A stretch of 64,000 nt of DNA from Aplectana chamaeleonis (Eukaryota > Nematoda > Chromadorea > Rhabditida > Cosmocercidae): the NCBI GenBank assembly GCA_029168955.1, contig JAPDOI010000063.1, positions 1,116,001 through 1,180,000 on the forward strand, read 5' to 3'. This document shows, one piece after another, positions 48,159-59,019 of this stretch. The notes beneath the pieces were generated by a model. It saw only the letters and a program-made list of their open reading frames with translations, was not told the origin of the DNA and ran no database searches. Within the stretch, counting starts at the first letter, position 1; every line of letters starts with the position of its first letter. Position numbers and translations under genes: made by a program.

Positions 48159-48595
48159 GTCGGATAAAAAAGTCGACTTTTTATTCGAAAAGTTGAATAT
48201 TCGAAAAAGTCTCATATCCGACTACTGTCGAAAAGTCGAATATTCGAAAAAGGGCGATATCCGACTACAGTCGAAAAGTCGAATATTCGAAAAAGTGCGA
48301 TATCCGACTATAGTCGAAAAGTCGAATATTCGAAAAGGTGCGATATCCGACTACAGTCGAAAAGTCGAATATTCGAAAAAGTGCGATATCCGACTATAGT
48401 CGAAAAGTCGAATATTCGAAAAGTGCGATATCCGACTATAGTCGAAAAGTCGAATATTCGAAAGAGTGGGATATCCGACTATAGTCGAAAAGTCGAATAT
48501 TCGAAAAAGTACGATATCCGACTATAGTCGAAAAGTCGAATATTCGAAAAAGGGCGATATCCGACTACAGTCGAAAAGTCGGATATTCGAAATGA
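48159..48595. repeat. 43-bp satellite array, right
   Basis: About ten units of the same 43-bp sequence as at 43511-43835 and in the same, not inverted, orientation, again opening with GTCGGATAAAAAAGTCGACT. It ends 20 bases inside the element's right terminus. Confidence 0.93.
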
Positions 48596-49914
48596 ATTTC
48601 ATTTGGAACAAGTATAGGGTCCTCCCCTCGTTATCAGCAGCCTGTTCTGCAAAAGGAAGAAGATTTCGGTGTATCACCCACTTTAGCGGTGTTGGGTATG
48701 ATCCTTGTCACGGGCTGCAGCAAAGAGGCCAACCTCGCCACGGTCCGCAACAGGTAGGCTTCCCTTGCGATGGGCCATGAGGATGATCCCATCAGCGTCC
48801 AAATTAACGCCCCGAAAGTGACGCAGGCCCTACTCATCGGACCGGCCTCAAAAAGCCAAATGCCCCTTCAGCGATACTGGTCGCCTTATGTAGCTTGTAG
48901 TACAAGGGGATGCTGCAATGTTCATTCGTATTAGACAATTTAAGGGAGGAGAGTGTCAGCAGGCACAAGGAGAGGGGGCTGCCGATATCGCGCGTGCCAG
49001 GATAAACAAAGGCATTGTATCTCCGCACAAACAGCCAGAGTTCCTGCTGATAGCAGTAGGTACAACAGGGGTGCTGCTGATCCTTTTGTACCGGAGTGCA
49101 ATCCCTATTGTGCCGATGTAATACCCCCGACTGCCCGAGTCGCGTGTTACGAATTCCACCACCAGTAAGCAGAAAAAGTGAATATTTGGTGTTTCCTCTG
49201 CTCCTACAATCTTTCTCTCTTCTAACAAGCTCAAGCTGTATTTGGTTGTGATGAGGAGAACTCCGTTCATAGTGATTTGATTTTTACGCAATGTCGTCCT
49301 GTTTAGCACATGCCAGTTTGAATCCAAAATCCACATTCTTGGAATCTTCCCCAATATCAGCGTCATCACCTCTCACCAGACACTTCGAGGCTCTGAAATA
49401 ACTACCCATCGCCAACCGTTCTGTAACATCATTTTTACAAGCAAAGCTCCTTTCAAAGTTCCTATTTGAATAGTCTTGCGCAGTTTATTTGATTATCTCA
49501 CTTTATCAGCCTCTTTCTCCTTGAAAGCCATCAAACACGATTTGCTCGAAAAATGTTCCACAACCACTATGCTCTTGAGTTTTTGCAACAAATGTCCGCG
49601 GAAGAAAACAGATACTTTATTATTATGAAGCGTTTATTTATGTCTACTGAATTACCGACAGATCACCAATTGTTCGCGACCCCACCATAGGCGGGGCCCC
49701 TGCCTTGCTTCTTTTCTTGTACAGTCGAAGCTTTGATAGAGTGTGAACTCGATAGTCCTTCAGGAAGACGACAATTATTATTGGACTGAATAGCGGGAAC
49801 AGCGAGACCAAAATCGTAATCGAATACGATATTATCATATTGGAGGTGAGACCGGTGAAAAGGAGAATATAGGAAGCGAAGCAAGGCGCATGGAGGAACT
49901 CAGACAATGGGGTG

Positions 49915-51045
49915 GACCGACCGCGGGCGAAAAATCGCGTTTCGTACCGACCGCGTGTCACTATCGTACTGACCGCGGGCAAAAAATGCATTTCGTACCA
50001 AACGCGCGCATTTGCGTACTGACCGCGCAAACGAAATAGTGCACGCGGTCGATACGCCTGTGCTGCGTACCAACCGCTCGCGGAAATCCATAGCGACGTA
50101 CTGACCGCGCGCATTCATCTTTGCGCGCGGTCAGTACGGAATATGACTTTTCGCTGCGGTCAGTACGTGAGCACACGCAGTTAGTACGCAAGTGGTCGTG
50201 TTCGGTACGCAACTGTCCGCGTTCAGCACGCACGAAAACTGGTCGGTGAGGTCACTCTTTCAGTTTGCGCGGTCGGTACGCAATCGTCCGCGTTCAGTAC
50301 GCAAACAAACTGCTCGGTGAGATCGATTTGTCAGTCTGTGCGGTCGTTACGCAAGTGTTCTCGTTCAGTACGCAATCGCACGCGTTCAGTACGCAAGCAA
50401 ACTGCTCTTTGAGACTGTTTTGTCGGTCTGCGCGGTCGGTACTCAAGTGTTCTCGTTCAGTACGCAATCGTCCGCGTCCAGTACGCAAGCAAACTGCTCG
50501 CTGAGATCGGTTTGTCGGTCTGCGCGGTCGGTACGCAAGTGTTATCGTTCAGTACGCAATCGTCCGCGTTTAGTACGCAAACAAATTGATCGGTGAGATC
50601 GATTTGTCAGTCTGTGCGGTCGGTACACAAGTGTTCGCGTTCAGTACGCAATCGCCCGCGTTCAGTACGCAAGCAAATTACTCGATGAGATTGGTTTGTG
50701 GGTCTGCGCGGTCGGTACTCAAGTGTTCGCGTTCAGTACCCAATCGCCTGCGTTCAGCACGCAAGCAGAGTGGTGGGTGTGGTCGGTTTGTCAGTATGCA
50801 CGGTCAGTACGCAGGTGTGCGCGTTCAGTACGCAATCGACCGCGTTCAGTACGCAAACAAACTGGTCGGTGAAATCAGTTTTTCACTCTGTGCGGTTGGT
50901 ACGCATGTGTTCGCGTTCAGTACGCAATAGCGTGCGTTCAGTACGCAAGCAAATTACTCGTTGAGATCGGTTTGTCGGTCTGCGCGGTCGGAACGCACGT
51001 GTGCGGGATCAGTACGCAATCGCCCGCGTTCTGTGCGCAGGTGAA
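49915..51045. repeat. Left satellite arm of the 8.0-kb element
   Basis: Outer part (49915-50250): irregular units of about 20-30 bases with alternating orientation, containing GTACTGACCGCG and its complement. Inner part (about 50255-51045): eight to nine units with a period near 92 bases. Each contains GCGGTCGGTACGCAAGTGTT, then TTCAGTACGCAATCG and TTCAGTACGCAAGCAAA, then a spacer GGTGAGATCGGTTTGTCGG. So each 92-base unit is itself made of about four 21-base subunits. Open frames run through the array in several frames because stops are rare in the unit; I do not treat these as genes. Confidence 0.9.
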
Positions 51046-54000
51046 CTCGTGAGAGTTGTACATAAGCAAGTTCACGTGCTTAGTTAACAACGAAATCCCG
51101 AGCTTTTGCGCATTTAGTCTACCGCTTCATCGGAGGCAGGGCCTTCCTTGGAAAGTTTCGACTTTTTTTGTTCTGGTAGAGAGTCTGATGGGTAGGTCTT
51201 CGTGACAACTGTGTCTTCAAAACTGAGAGTCCGACGGTAACCACTGAAATGGGGCAATTTTTTTTTGACTATAACGGTTGCCTAATTCACAACTTGGTTC
51301 ACACACGTCTGGCTTCATCTATCCCAAGCCTATAACTCGTTTTCTTCACATTAGTCAGTGCTCACGAAAAAGTCCTGGTAATCGAGGAAGGAAAATCTAG
51401 ATGCACGGGCGTAGTGATCCTACTGATGGCCGGTTTTAAATTTTTTTCTGTGTTTTTCTCCTAGGCTCTTGCTGACTTTCGTCATAATGAGGGTAAGCCT
51501 AGACACACGTGGATGTGGGACGCTAAAGGCAGTGTTCACGATAAATTTCACTTCCGATATCTCCACGGCTTTCGGAAGGTCTGGTGCCCTATATAGCAAG
51601 GCATGCTTAAGAAGGACACGAAAGACGAGTTTTGAGCAAAAATAGGCCCGCCTTTGTTTACGTTGATTTTTGAGCGAGGAGGATTTGACCGTTAGAAGTA
51701 TGATACCTATCAGTGCAATGAAGCGATCAGCTCACTTATCAGCACTTCCTTGACTTGATCATTCCTTTAATCTGAGTCTTCATTTGTTCTTTTTGAGGGG
51801 CGGATCTGGGGTACGAGGCGTGTCTGGGGCACCAAAACGGTTGTTTGCAGCCGTTATTTTGCCGCTCCTGGCTCATTTTCTACCGCGTCTTTCGACACTG
51901 GGAGCCTAGGATCCTTCTCGCAAATCATTTCACTGTGGAAAGTCAACGAGGATGATCATCGTGAACGCTGCCTTTGAGCATCCATTTTGATCACGAGCAA
52001 TAAGCAGGAATTCAAAATTATCCTTCAAGCATCCAGGATGTCTTATCGAATGTCAGCTAACTGGATGCTGTGATAAATCAACACTGCCCTCGAATAATGT
52101 TTGGGCGAGAAAACACAACAATGCACCATTCCTTCTGTAGTTGCGTGGTATTTATGGAGACCCTATCAGTTTTGTAGAGCCATGTGTAGAGCAGGAAAGA
52201 CTTCTCATACAGTTACAACTGAAATTCCTCCACACTTCATACAATCATAGCATATAATCGCGCGGTCGATTGAATAGTATTAATGCCAGCTTTGAGTTAT
52301 CTGTGCATCGCATGATTTTTTGGGTTATGAGAAAAAATCTACTTCGGATTTTCATATCCTCATATGCTACATATAGAGTGGGTATCTACTAAGAGAAAGT
52401 TTCTGGAGAAATGATTAAGTGGTACGCACAGATTCAAGTAACGCAAAATTAACTATACTTGTGAATCGAGGTCGCGATCTGGCGTAACAGTGGTGTAAAT
52501 TGCTCAGAGTTGGTACGATACAACATGCTGATGTGAAGCAAGAAACCTTACCAACCGGTTACGTCCAATGCGTAATGTGCAGGCAGGACCTGAGGTTATT
52601 TCGGTTCATGGTGGTCATCAAGTTCTAACAGCAGTGGATATTCTCTCAGCTTACCGTTGAGCATGTGCATCGGCAACGTATAATTGATATTCTGATTATG
52701 CTGACAAGCTTAACTCGTGGGACGGTGCACTGTTCACAACCACTCTTAATTTAGGGAGATATTTGGATTTGCACTGACCAGAATTGAACTTCCTACCGAG
52801 TTCTTTGTCACCTAAAACCTCTATGACCTTCTTGATCACCTGGTCATCGAGTACGCTAATGGACACATTATCGACTCCCCCCCCCAGACTGCCCCGGCGT
52901 GCCCCAGATTTACTTTAAAACTGGGAATTTTATTCAAATTGCCAGCATATTTCTTTATAAAATCCTTTTTTCCTTGAGCTATGTTTTTCTGTCTTCTCCG
53001 TTCTCCTTTCGCTCTCTACAACTCTAACAACTTTTCTTTCTCCTCTTCTTCATCTTTCTGTTGTTGTGATACTTTTCTTTGCTTTATCTTTCTATTTATT
53101 TATTTATTTTTTTATTTATTTATTTACTAATTCATTCTCTTTCTTTCCTTCTTTTTCTTGATCTCCTTGTTTTACTGAAGATTTTCACTCTCTCTCTCTC
53201 AATCTGGACCGTCTTGCTGTCCTTAATACTACCATTTTTCATCATCTTATTCTTCTTGGTCTAGTCGTGGTTTTAGGTGGTTTAGTAATGATATTCGACA
53301 TTTGATGTTTTCGAGTTTTTCAAAACATAATGAAAAATACTGGTCGCGAGAATTCGTGAAAAAATTTTCTTTGTAAAAGGAGCTTATCTTTCGTTGGAAG
53401 AAATCTGAAAATGTTTTCAACAAAACACACCAAAAAACCTCGTTTCATCAGCTTCAACCGCTGACTTATTTCATTGAAAAAAAGTTGTAGAATCATAATC
53501 AACTAGTACATTCGATCTCACGAGGGTTTGGAGAATAAATCACACAAGTAGTCACCTCACAGTACCATGAATTGAATCCCGAATAGGGGAACTAGGAAGA
53601 AGGCAGAGGAAGGAAATGCAAGAACAGTTATCGATGGTGGGAAAATACGAGGAATGCCATCACAAGCTGAGAAATCATTGTAAAATACCTCTCAATACGA
53701 AAGTTTTTTGAGACTTGACAGCGGGTGGTATGCATGCACATGCGGCAAGTATACATTGCTCCCATGAAAATGACGCGCATTAATGCTCAAAAAACCGTCC
53801 TTGATTAAAAGACTCACGAGTTTCCATCATGAAGATGTATATTTGGCCAACACTGGAGCAAAAGTGAATGAAACGAAAAAAAACGTGCAAGCAAGGTAAA
53901 ACCATCTAATGCGGCAGGCCTCCGACAGCCAAATATCGTTTTTCTTATGAACATTAACTTAATTTTGAGCTAAACACGCGATAGGCTAAAAACGGCTAGC

Positions 54001-54089
54001 TTAGCGACCAGTCACTGTCTGTATCAGCTATGCAAAACCATGATTTCTCTTATCTAACCTCAGTATAGCATTGAATCTTTTCGAAAGTA
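51046..54089. other. Interior of the 8.0-kb element, no gene seen
   Basis: Apart from a TTAA-type MITE (51537-51973), this 3-kb stretch has no reading frame that resembles a known protein. From 53000 to 53260 the plus strand is strongly pyrimidine-rich, including a (TTTA)n run near 53093-53130. If the element ever had its own transposase, this is where it should be, and it is not recognisable. Confidence 0.6.
51537..51973. mobile_element. TTAA-type MITE inside the 8.0-kb element
   Basis: AGGCAGTGTTCACGATAAAT...ATCATCGTGAACGCTGCCT, with flanks CTAA and TTGA, decayed from TTAA. 437 bases, non-coding. Confidence 0.78.
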
Positions 54090-54113
54090 TTGGGTTGATG
54101 CGTAATTATGAAA

Positions 54114-56208
54114 CTTTTTTAAAATACTTTCATTCAACAAAAACAAAAATAATATTTGATTAAAACATGTTTGAATCATCATTCGAGAGCATAGTCAGCA
54201 CATAATTCAGGAACTGCTTCCCATTTGCTTGGCATTCGGCTGATTCTACAGGGTATTCCAAAATTATTGGCGTGCGAACTGGCTTCGATTTAAAAAAAAA
54301 TTGAAAAAAATCAAATTCTTGCTATTTTGATTTTTTGGATTTCTTCGAGTCTCAGCTCTGTATTTCTCATCACAGTTCTGTAGATATTGATTTCTAATTT
54401 AGTATGATTGATGCGAATCCAAATTTCGGCGCCATCATCGCAACGCAAAATTAACGCACACGACGAGACACATCGCCAATCAGCTCAGACTTACCCTGAA
54501 TGCTATCAGTCGTCTTTGTCAGCTTAGTCCTATCTCTGACTTAGCTTGTAAAAGCATTAAGATTAGTACTAGCATATCTGAGGTTGTCAAAAGGGTGAGT
54601 GCCCGAGTCAACTGTAATTCGAGACTGTCGATGAAGTGGATAGCTAGAGAAAGGAATCTGTGGTTGGGATCCATCTGAAAAGTCGTCAGGATGAAGCTGA
54701 ATCTTTGTTCACACCATCTAGAGCAGACCCATCTGGTGTACGCCGACAAGAAGCTGAATGAAGACCGAAATTTTAGGAAGCTCATGCACCGTTGCACAGG
54801 AGTCACGCATTGCGTCATGGCGCTTTTAGATGGAACAAATCATCAGTCTGAAGTTGATAAAGAAATGCGAACAGGACTGGATTGCAGCTAGAAGAACCAA
54901 TGAGGTCTCACTGTGAGAAGATGTCACTGGTTGGACTGCTCAAACGACTTCTTTGATAGTTTTGGGAGGCATCGCAAGCGAAAGTGGAACTCCGCCGTTT
55001 TCCGTGGTTTCTGACATGAAAATCAACAAGGACGTTAGCAGGACAACGAGTCTAGAGATTGTTTCGAACTGCTATATAACTTTCCGATGCGGAAGCAGAC
55101 TCTGCTGCCTCACACTGTGCCGTGGATAAGCACACAAAGAGAAAGCAATTCAAGAGTGCTGTCGAAGTGTGCTACCCTGAGTCGAATGCGCACGAAGAAT
55201 TGCGGTCCTGCTCGTCGGACCGGCATCCACTAAACTTTCTAGTGTGATCCCTGATGAAGTCTGATATCTGCGATCATTGAAATGCAAAATTGGCCCACTG
55301 GAATCTGTTGTGAGGGAAGCTTTGGATGAAATGAATGACGACTACCTCCGTGACTGCTGCGATGTCTTTCTAAGACTTCTTGGAGCCGATATTCGAACAG
55401 ATGGCGGATATTTCCAGATCTAACCACTGTTCTGTGTTAACGCTAGTATAAATAAATGTATCCATTTCGATTATTCTCATATTCCAGGGTAGGGTTCGAG
55501 AAACACGTCAATATCTGCGCGCCAATAATTATGAAACACCCTGTACGTGCGAAGAAGTCACGATTCTTGGATGCAATCAACGCTTTGACATCAGCCACCA
55601 AGTCATCGAAGTCGTCGTAGACTTTGTTTTTCTGCCAGTTTTTCAAAGAGCGATTGACATGATAGTCCGTTGGTGCCTCTGTCGGTGTGTACGGCGGATC
55701 TGGGTGCAGATCCTAGACCCTATTGCCGATGGATTCGACCACACGGCGCCCAACTTGTGGATGGGCGTTAGAATGGTGTTTGTTGGTTTCGCTGCAGCAA
55801 ATCGGTGGAAATTCGAAAGCGTTCAGCTCTGTTGTTATCGGAGAGCTCGTGTGGCGCCCATCAAGCCAATTTCCATACCTTTCCAAGATTCTTCAGGCGT
55901 CGAACGATCGTTGATTGATTGATATTAAAGTCTTCAGGCAGCGTTCGCGTTGTCAGGCTTTCGTCCTATTCTACGGCTATCAAAAGTGCTAGATCATCAA
56001 AATCCGATGTTCGACCTCTTCACTCTTCATACTCCAAACTAGCGCCACCTGATTTGAAGCGGATAAACCACTTCCGTACTACACTATAAATAATTGTTCC
56101 TTTGCCAAAAAGTTCGTTGAGATCGCGAAATGACTATGCTGCGGTCTGTCCTTTCTCGTAGTGGTAGAGCATAATATGGCGAATATGAGTGTGGTTTTCG
56201 AGACGCAT
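54114..56208 (-). pseudogene. mariner transposase, decayed, internally deleted and split by a nested element
   Basis: The start at 56208 reads MRLENHTHIRHIMLYHYEKG, then a stop, then SFRDLNELFGKGTIIYSVVR and WFIRFKSGGASLEYEE: the N-terminal DNA-binding domain. Further in, frames change several times; TLPEDFNINQSTIVRRLKNL is the second helix-turn-helix. The region carrying the first two catalytic aspartates is missing. PTDYHVNRSLKNWQKNKVYD resumes in another frame, followed by LIASKNRDFFAR. There the nested element interrupts the gene; the last coding piece continues beyond it as RISRMPSKWEAVPELCADYA and a stop near 54180. Clearly dead. Confidence 0.85.
54249..55543 (+). mobile_element. Tc1/mariner-superfamily element nested inside the mariner, third nesting level
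   Basis: 1295 bases with TA on both sides (54247-54248; 55544-55545). Inverted ends: CAGGGTATTCCAAAATTATT at the left and the complement of CAGGGTGTTTCATAATTATT at the right. The plus strand carries a heavily decayed transposase: near 54495-54660 NAISRLCQLSPIS... and SISEVVKRVSARVNCNSRLS, then SMKWIARERNL; at 54690-54790 MKLNLCSHHLEQTHLVYADK; and a C-terminal piece near 55310-55424 (VVREALDEMNDDYLRDCC, ...RTDGGYFQI). This order resembles a Tc1-like family in which a KPYKLQ-type motif precedes the catalytic core. Catalytic residues could not be identified. Confidence 0.8.
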
Positions 56209-56336
56209 TTTTAACTGAATATTGAGCATTATTTTCATATAAATATTGAGGACCAAACGCCAGATTTCACTGAAAAAAACGCGTTATTAAAACCGTTCCA
56301 AAATTATGCATCAACCCAATAGATTTTATTGGTTAA

Positions 56337-56801
56337 AGCAGCATACACGCTCGTAAATTTGTTGGAGATCACTACGAAATTAAAATGGTATGGCCCAGAT
56401 TACAATGCCTACGCATTTTTAAACGTCAACAACGAACCACAATGCCGCTACACGAGTAAGAACCTGGCCCAGCCCTGTATTTCTCCTCCCCAAGTATTTG
56501 CGTCCTCCTCCAAAACACGGGTGCTGGGCCACTCCCACCGTCAACGACGTTTGTGAGTGCTACAATAAGTACAATAATCAAGTCACATACATCGACGACG
56601 GTGGGAATGGCACAGTACCCCTGTTTTGGAGGAGTACGGTAAATAGAGGAGGCGGAGAAATACAGGGCGGGACCAACTTCTCACTCGTGTAGCGGCCTTG
56701 TAGGTCGTTTTGGCGCTTCAAAATGCATAGGAGTTTTGATCGGACATACCGTTCTATTTTCGTTGTTATCTCAACCACATTAACGAGCGTGTATGCTTCC
56801 T
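56337..56801. mobile_element. TTAA-type long-hairpin MITE inside the 8.0-kb element
   Basis: TTAA (56333-56336), AGCAGCATACACGCTCGTA...TTAACGAGCGTGTATGCTTCCT, TTAA (56802-56805). Same family as 38231-38690, also mostly palindromic (CAGGGCGGGACCAACTTCTC against its mirror near 56465-56495). It starts 15 bases beyond the nested mariner. Confidence 0.88.
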
Positions 56802-56984
56802 TTAAAAAAGCTCGTAATTCGCGGTTGGAAAGCCAGCCGTGCATCTGGGTAATAATGCGTTTTAAAACAGTGTCATTTCGTTGGAAGCAATATATGCCTG
56901 ACGCGCATGCATGCGTACTGACAGCTGTCGGATTTTCAGAAAAAAATTTCAACTGAGCGAGCGATAAAATTGGGCATACCACGT

Positions 56985-57880
56985 GTGAATGCGTACTAAC
57001 CGTGGCCAATCCTATGTGCCACATTTATGCCGACCGCGGACTTATACCGTACCTACCGCGAGGCAATGCGTTACGAGCGCGTGTGGATGCGTACCGACCG
57101 CTTTCAGGATCTGGAAAGAGTTCGTATTGACCGCGTGGCAATGCGTACTGACCGCTTGGCGAGACGTACCGACCGCGCCGCGGTCCGTACTAACCGCGTT
57201 GCGTTGCGTACCGACCGCCGTGGCAGTTTGTATCGACCGCGTGTTTTAGCGTACGAACCGCGAGTTAAAGCGTACTGATCGCGTGGCAATGTGTACTGAT
57301 CGCGGGTCATTGCGTACCGACCGCGCGGCAGTATGTATCGACCGCGTGGCAATGCGTACTGACCGCGTGGCGAAACGTACCGACCGCCGTGGCAGTTTGT
57401 ATCGACCGCGTGTTTTTGCGTACGAACCGCGAGCTAATGTGTACTGATCGCGGGTCATTGTGTACCAACCGCAAGGCAGTATGTATCGACCGCGTGGCAG
57501 TACGTACCAACCACGTGGCAAGACGTACCGACCGCGCGGCAATGCGTACTAACCGCGTTGCGTTGCGTACCGACCGCGTCACAATGCGTTTCCACTGCTG
57601 CTAGTATCCGAAAAGCGTTCGTACTGACCGCGTGGCAATGCCTACCGACCGCGTAGCGATGCGTACTGACCGCGTGGAAGTGCGTACCGAGGGCGCGACA
57701 ATGCGTACCGACCGCGTGGCAAGACGTACCGACCGCGCGGCTATACGTACTAACCGCGTGGTATTCCGTGCTGACCGCGTGGCAGTGCGTATCGACCGCG
57801 CTAATTTGCGTACCGACCGCGTGCGAATTGCGTTCCAAACGTCGCCCATCCCGCTGTCGGTACGCAACTTGTCCGCCGTC
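56985..57880. repeat. Right satellite arm of the 8.0-kb element, about 21-bp units
   Basis: About forty units of roughly 20-21 bases with consensus near GCGTACCGACCGCGTGGCAAT. The motif is the reverse complement of the left-arm motif CGCGGTCGGTACGC, so the two arms could fold on each other. Some blocks of several units repeat as larger blocks (for example the run around 57180-57290 against 57370-57450). Confidence 0.9.
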
Positions 57881-58274
57881 GGTCCACCCCATTGTCTGAG
57901 AATACGAATGGGCATGCTGTCTGAAAAGAAGCATCATAACTGTTGGTTCTTCCTGTTGATTAAGGGAGAGAATGAGGGTCATTGACTTATATGAATCACC
58001 TGCAGTAACAGAAGTGTAAACATTTGTAAGTGGAGTTTCTTCAGATCCTTGCTGAATGTTCCACATTTCAGGGTATGATTGATTTTCGTAGCCGAGTATA
58101 CAATAATGGTAGCCATTACAGACATAAGACAAACGACCTCCAAGGCTAGTGCCAGATCGACTGCATTGAGGCTGTACTAAAATCAGAAAGATGACTGTTC
58201 GGGGGCCGCAAGCGCTTGAGAGTTCATCCTGAACTCTACATATATCTTGAATGGGACTCGCCCGAACACTCAAG

Positions 58275-58494
58275 TAAACCAGGGGGGGGCACTCAAATAA
58301 AAGTCAGAATTGAAATGAATCACCTCATAGAAATGAATGGAAAACTTGATAAAAGATGCTCGATTCTGCTATCAATCATTGTTGTTGATAAAATGCTATA
58401 TAAATACTTCGATTGATAGCGTTATAGATCGGAGGTTCATTCTGTTTCTGACTTTTATTTGAGTCCTTTCCCCCGTTTAGGATAGTCCCTGTTG
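58275..58494. repeat. C-rich-ended MITE, copy 2
   Basis: GGGGGGGCACTCAAATAAAAGTCAG...CTGACTTTTATTTGAGTCC-type ends, right terminus CCCCCGTTTAGGATAGTCCC; the left terminus is worn. In the intron between exons 3 and 4 of receptor copy B. Confidence 0.8.
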
Positions 58495-58669
58495 AACGAT
58501 TTTCAAATTTTCAAGATTTCCTGAGTTCCTGTGCTCCTTGCCTCACAGTCACAGTTGAGGGTGGCTCATTAGGTTTCTCGGCTCACAATCTAAGGGATTT
58601 CCCTATCTCTGTCACTCGCATCCTGAATGGTCGTTGCCCAGCGAATGAGGCTACGATAAAGTGATTCTT

Positions 58670-58765
58670 TATCGAATAGTTTCGCAAATGCTCTTAATTT
58701 TCCAGGCTCCAAAGAATTCAAAGACGCCGAAGCGTTGGCCGAATAAACCTGTATCATACTGGGGG
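58670..58765 (+). repeat. Penelope-like 3' tail fragment
   Basis: CTCCAAAGAATTCAAAGACGCCGAAGCGTTGGCCGAATAAA-type sequence resembles the tails following the two Penelope-like fragments. No coding remainder recognised upstream. Confidence 0.5.
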
Positions 58766-58894
58766 CGAAGCTTTACACAAACTGTTGTTAATACCGACTA
58801 CTAAAATGCCGAGAATCATCGAAAGTCGTACATGGGCAGGAATAGTACGCAGTTTCACTATAGCGGCTCAAGACAAACAATGTATGACCAGCTT

Positions 58895-59019
58895 GGATCC
58901 TGAAGAGACTTTGCGTTCCCCATTGAAGGTTGGCGCAAACTCGGTGCACCTATGTGATAGCATATGGCACCGAGTTTGCGCTGACCTTCAACAGTGAACG
59001 CGAAGTCTCTTCAGGATCC
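58895..59019. repeat. 125-bp palindromic repeat, copy 2
   Basis: GGATCCTGAAGAGACTTTGC...GCGAAGTCTCTTCAGGATCC forms an almost complete hairpin with a loop around CTATGTGATAGCAT. Cleaner than copy 1. It lies in an intron of receptor copy B. Confidence 0.9.

Larger units (their letters stand above)
43463..48616. mobile_element. 5.15-kb element with 8-bp target duplication and subterminal 43-bp satellites
   Basis: Begins TATACTTGTTCC at 43463 and ends with its complement at 48616 (12 perfect bases, then 3 of the next 4). The 8 bases GGGTCCTC occur immediately outside both ends (43455-43462 and 48617-48624), an exact target duplication. An 8-base duplication is typical of the hAT superfamily and also seen in Mutator-like elements. 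Each end is followed inside by a 43-bp satellite array (43511-43835 and 48159-48595). The interior contains a TTAA-type MITE, a 93-bp tandem repeat and GC-rich palindromes, but no transposase I recognise, so it is probably non-autonomous. Confidence 0.85.
54090..56319 (-). mobile_element. mariner-type transposon nested in the 8.0-kb element
   Basis: TA-flanked (54088-54089; 56320-56321), with ends TTGGGTTGATGCGTAATTAT and the complement of TTGGGTTGATGCATAATTTT. Excluding its own internal insertion (54249-55543) it is about 930 bases, shorter than a full mariner, so part of the body is deleted. Its right end abuts a TTAA-type MITE starting at 56337. Confidence 0.9.
49899..57900. mobile_element. 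8.0-kb terminal-inverted-repeat element with satellite-built arms, inserted in receptor copy B
   Basis: Ends are exact: 23-base perfect inverted repeats starting CTCAGACAATGGGGTGGACC at 49899 and ending in its complement at 57900, with similarity continuing a few bases further. The flanks (GGAGGAA before, AATACG after) together match the uninterrupted exon GGAGGAATACG of copies A and C, giving a 2-base AA target duplication. The arms (49915-51045 left, 56985-57880 right) are arrays built on the motif CGCGGTCGGTACGCA, in opposite orientation on the two sides. The middle has no transposase I can recognise; it holds a nested mariner, MITEs and low-complexity DNA. Long arms of short repeats recall Foldback and CACTA-type elements, but the ends do not start with CAC, so I leave the superfamily open. 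Confidence 0.9.

Noticed and set aside
50265..50964. Several plus-strand frames of 79-114 codons
   Set aside because: They are readings of the 92-bp satellite and repeat with its period; no independent coding signal.
57455..58273. 272-codon minus-strand open frame, the longest in the window
   Set aside because: It runs out of frame through exon 4 of receptor copy B and then through the right satellite arm of the 8.0-kb element; openness comes from a stop-poor repeat unit.
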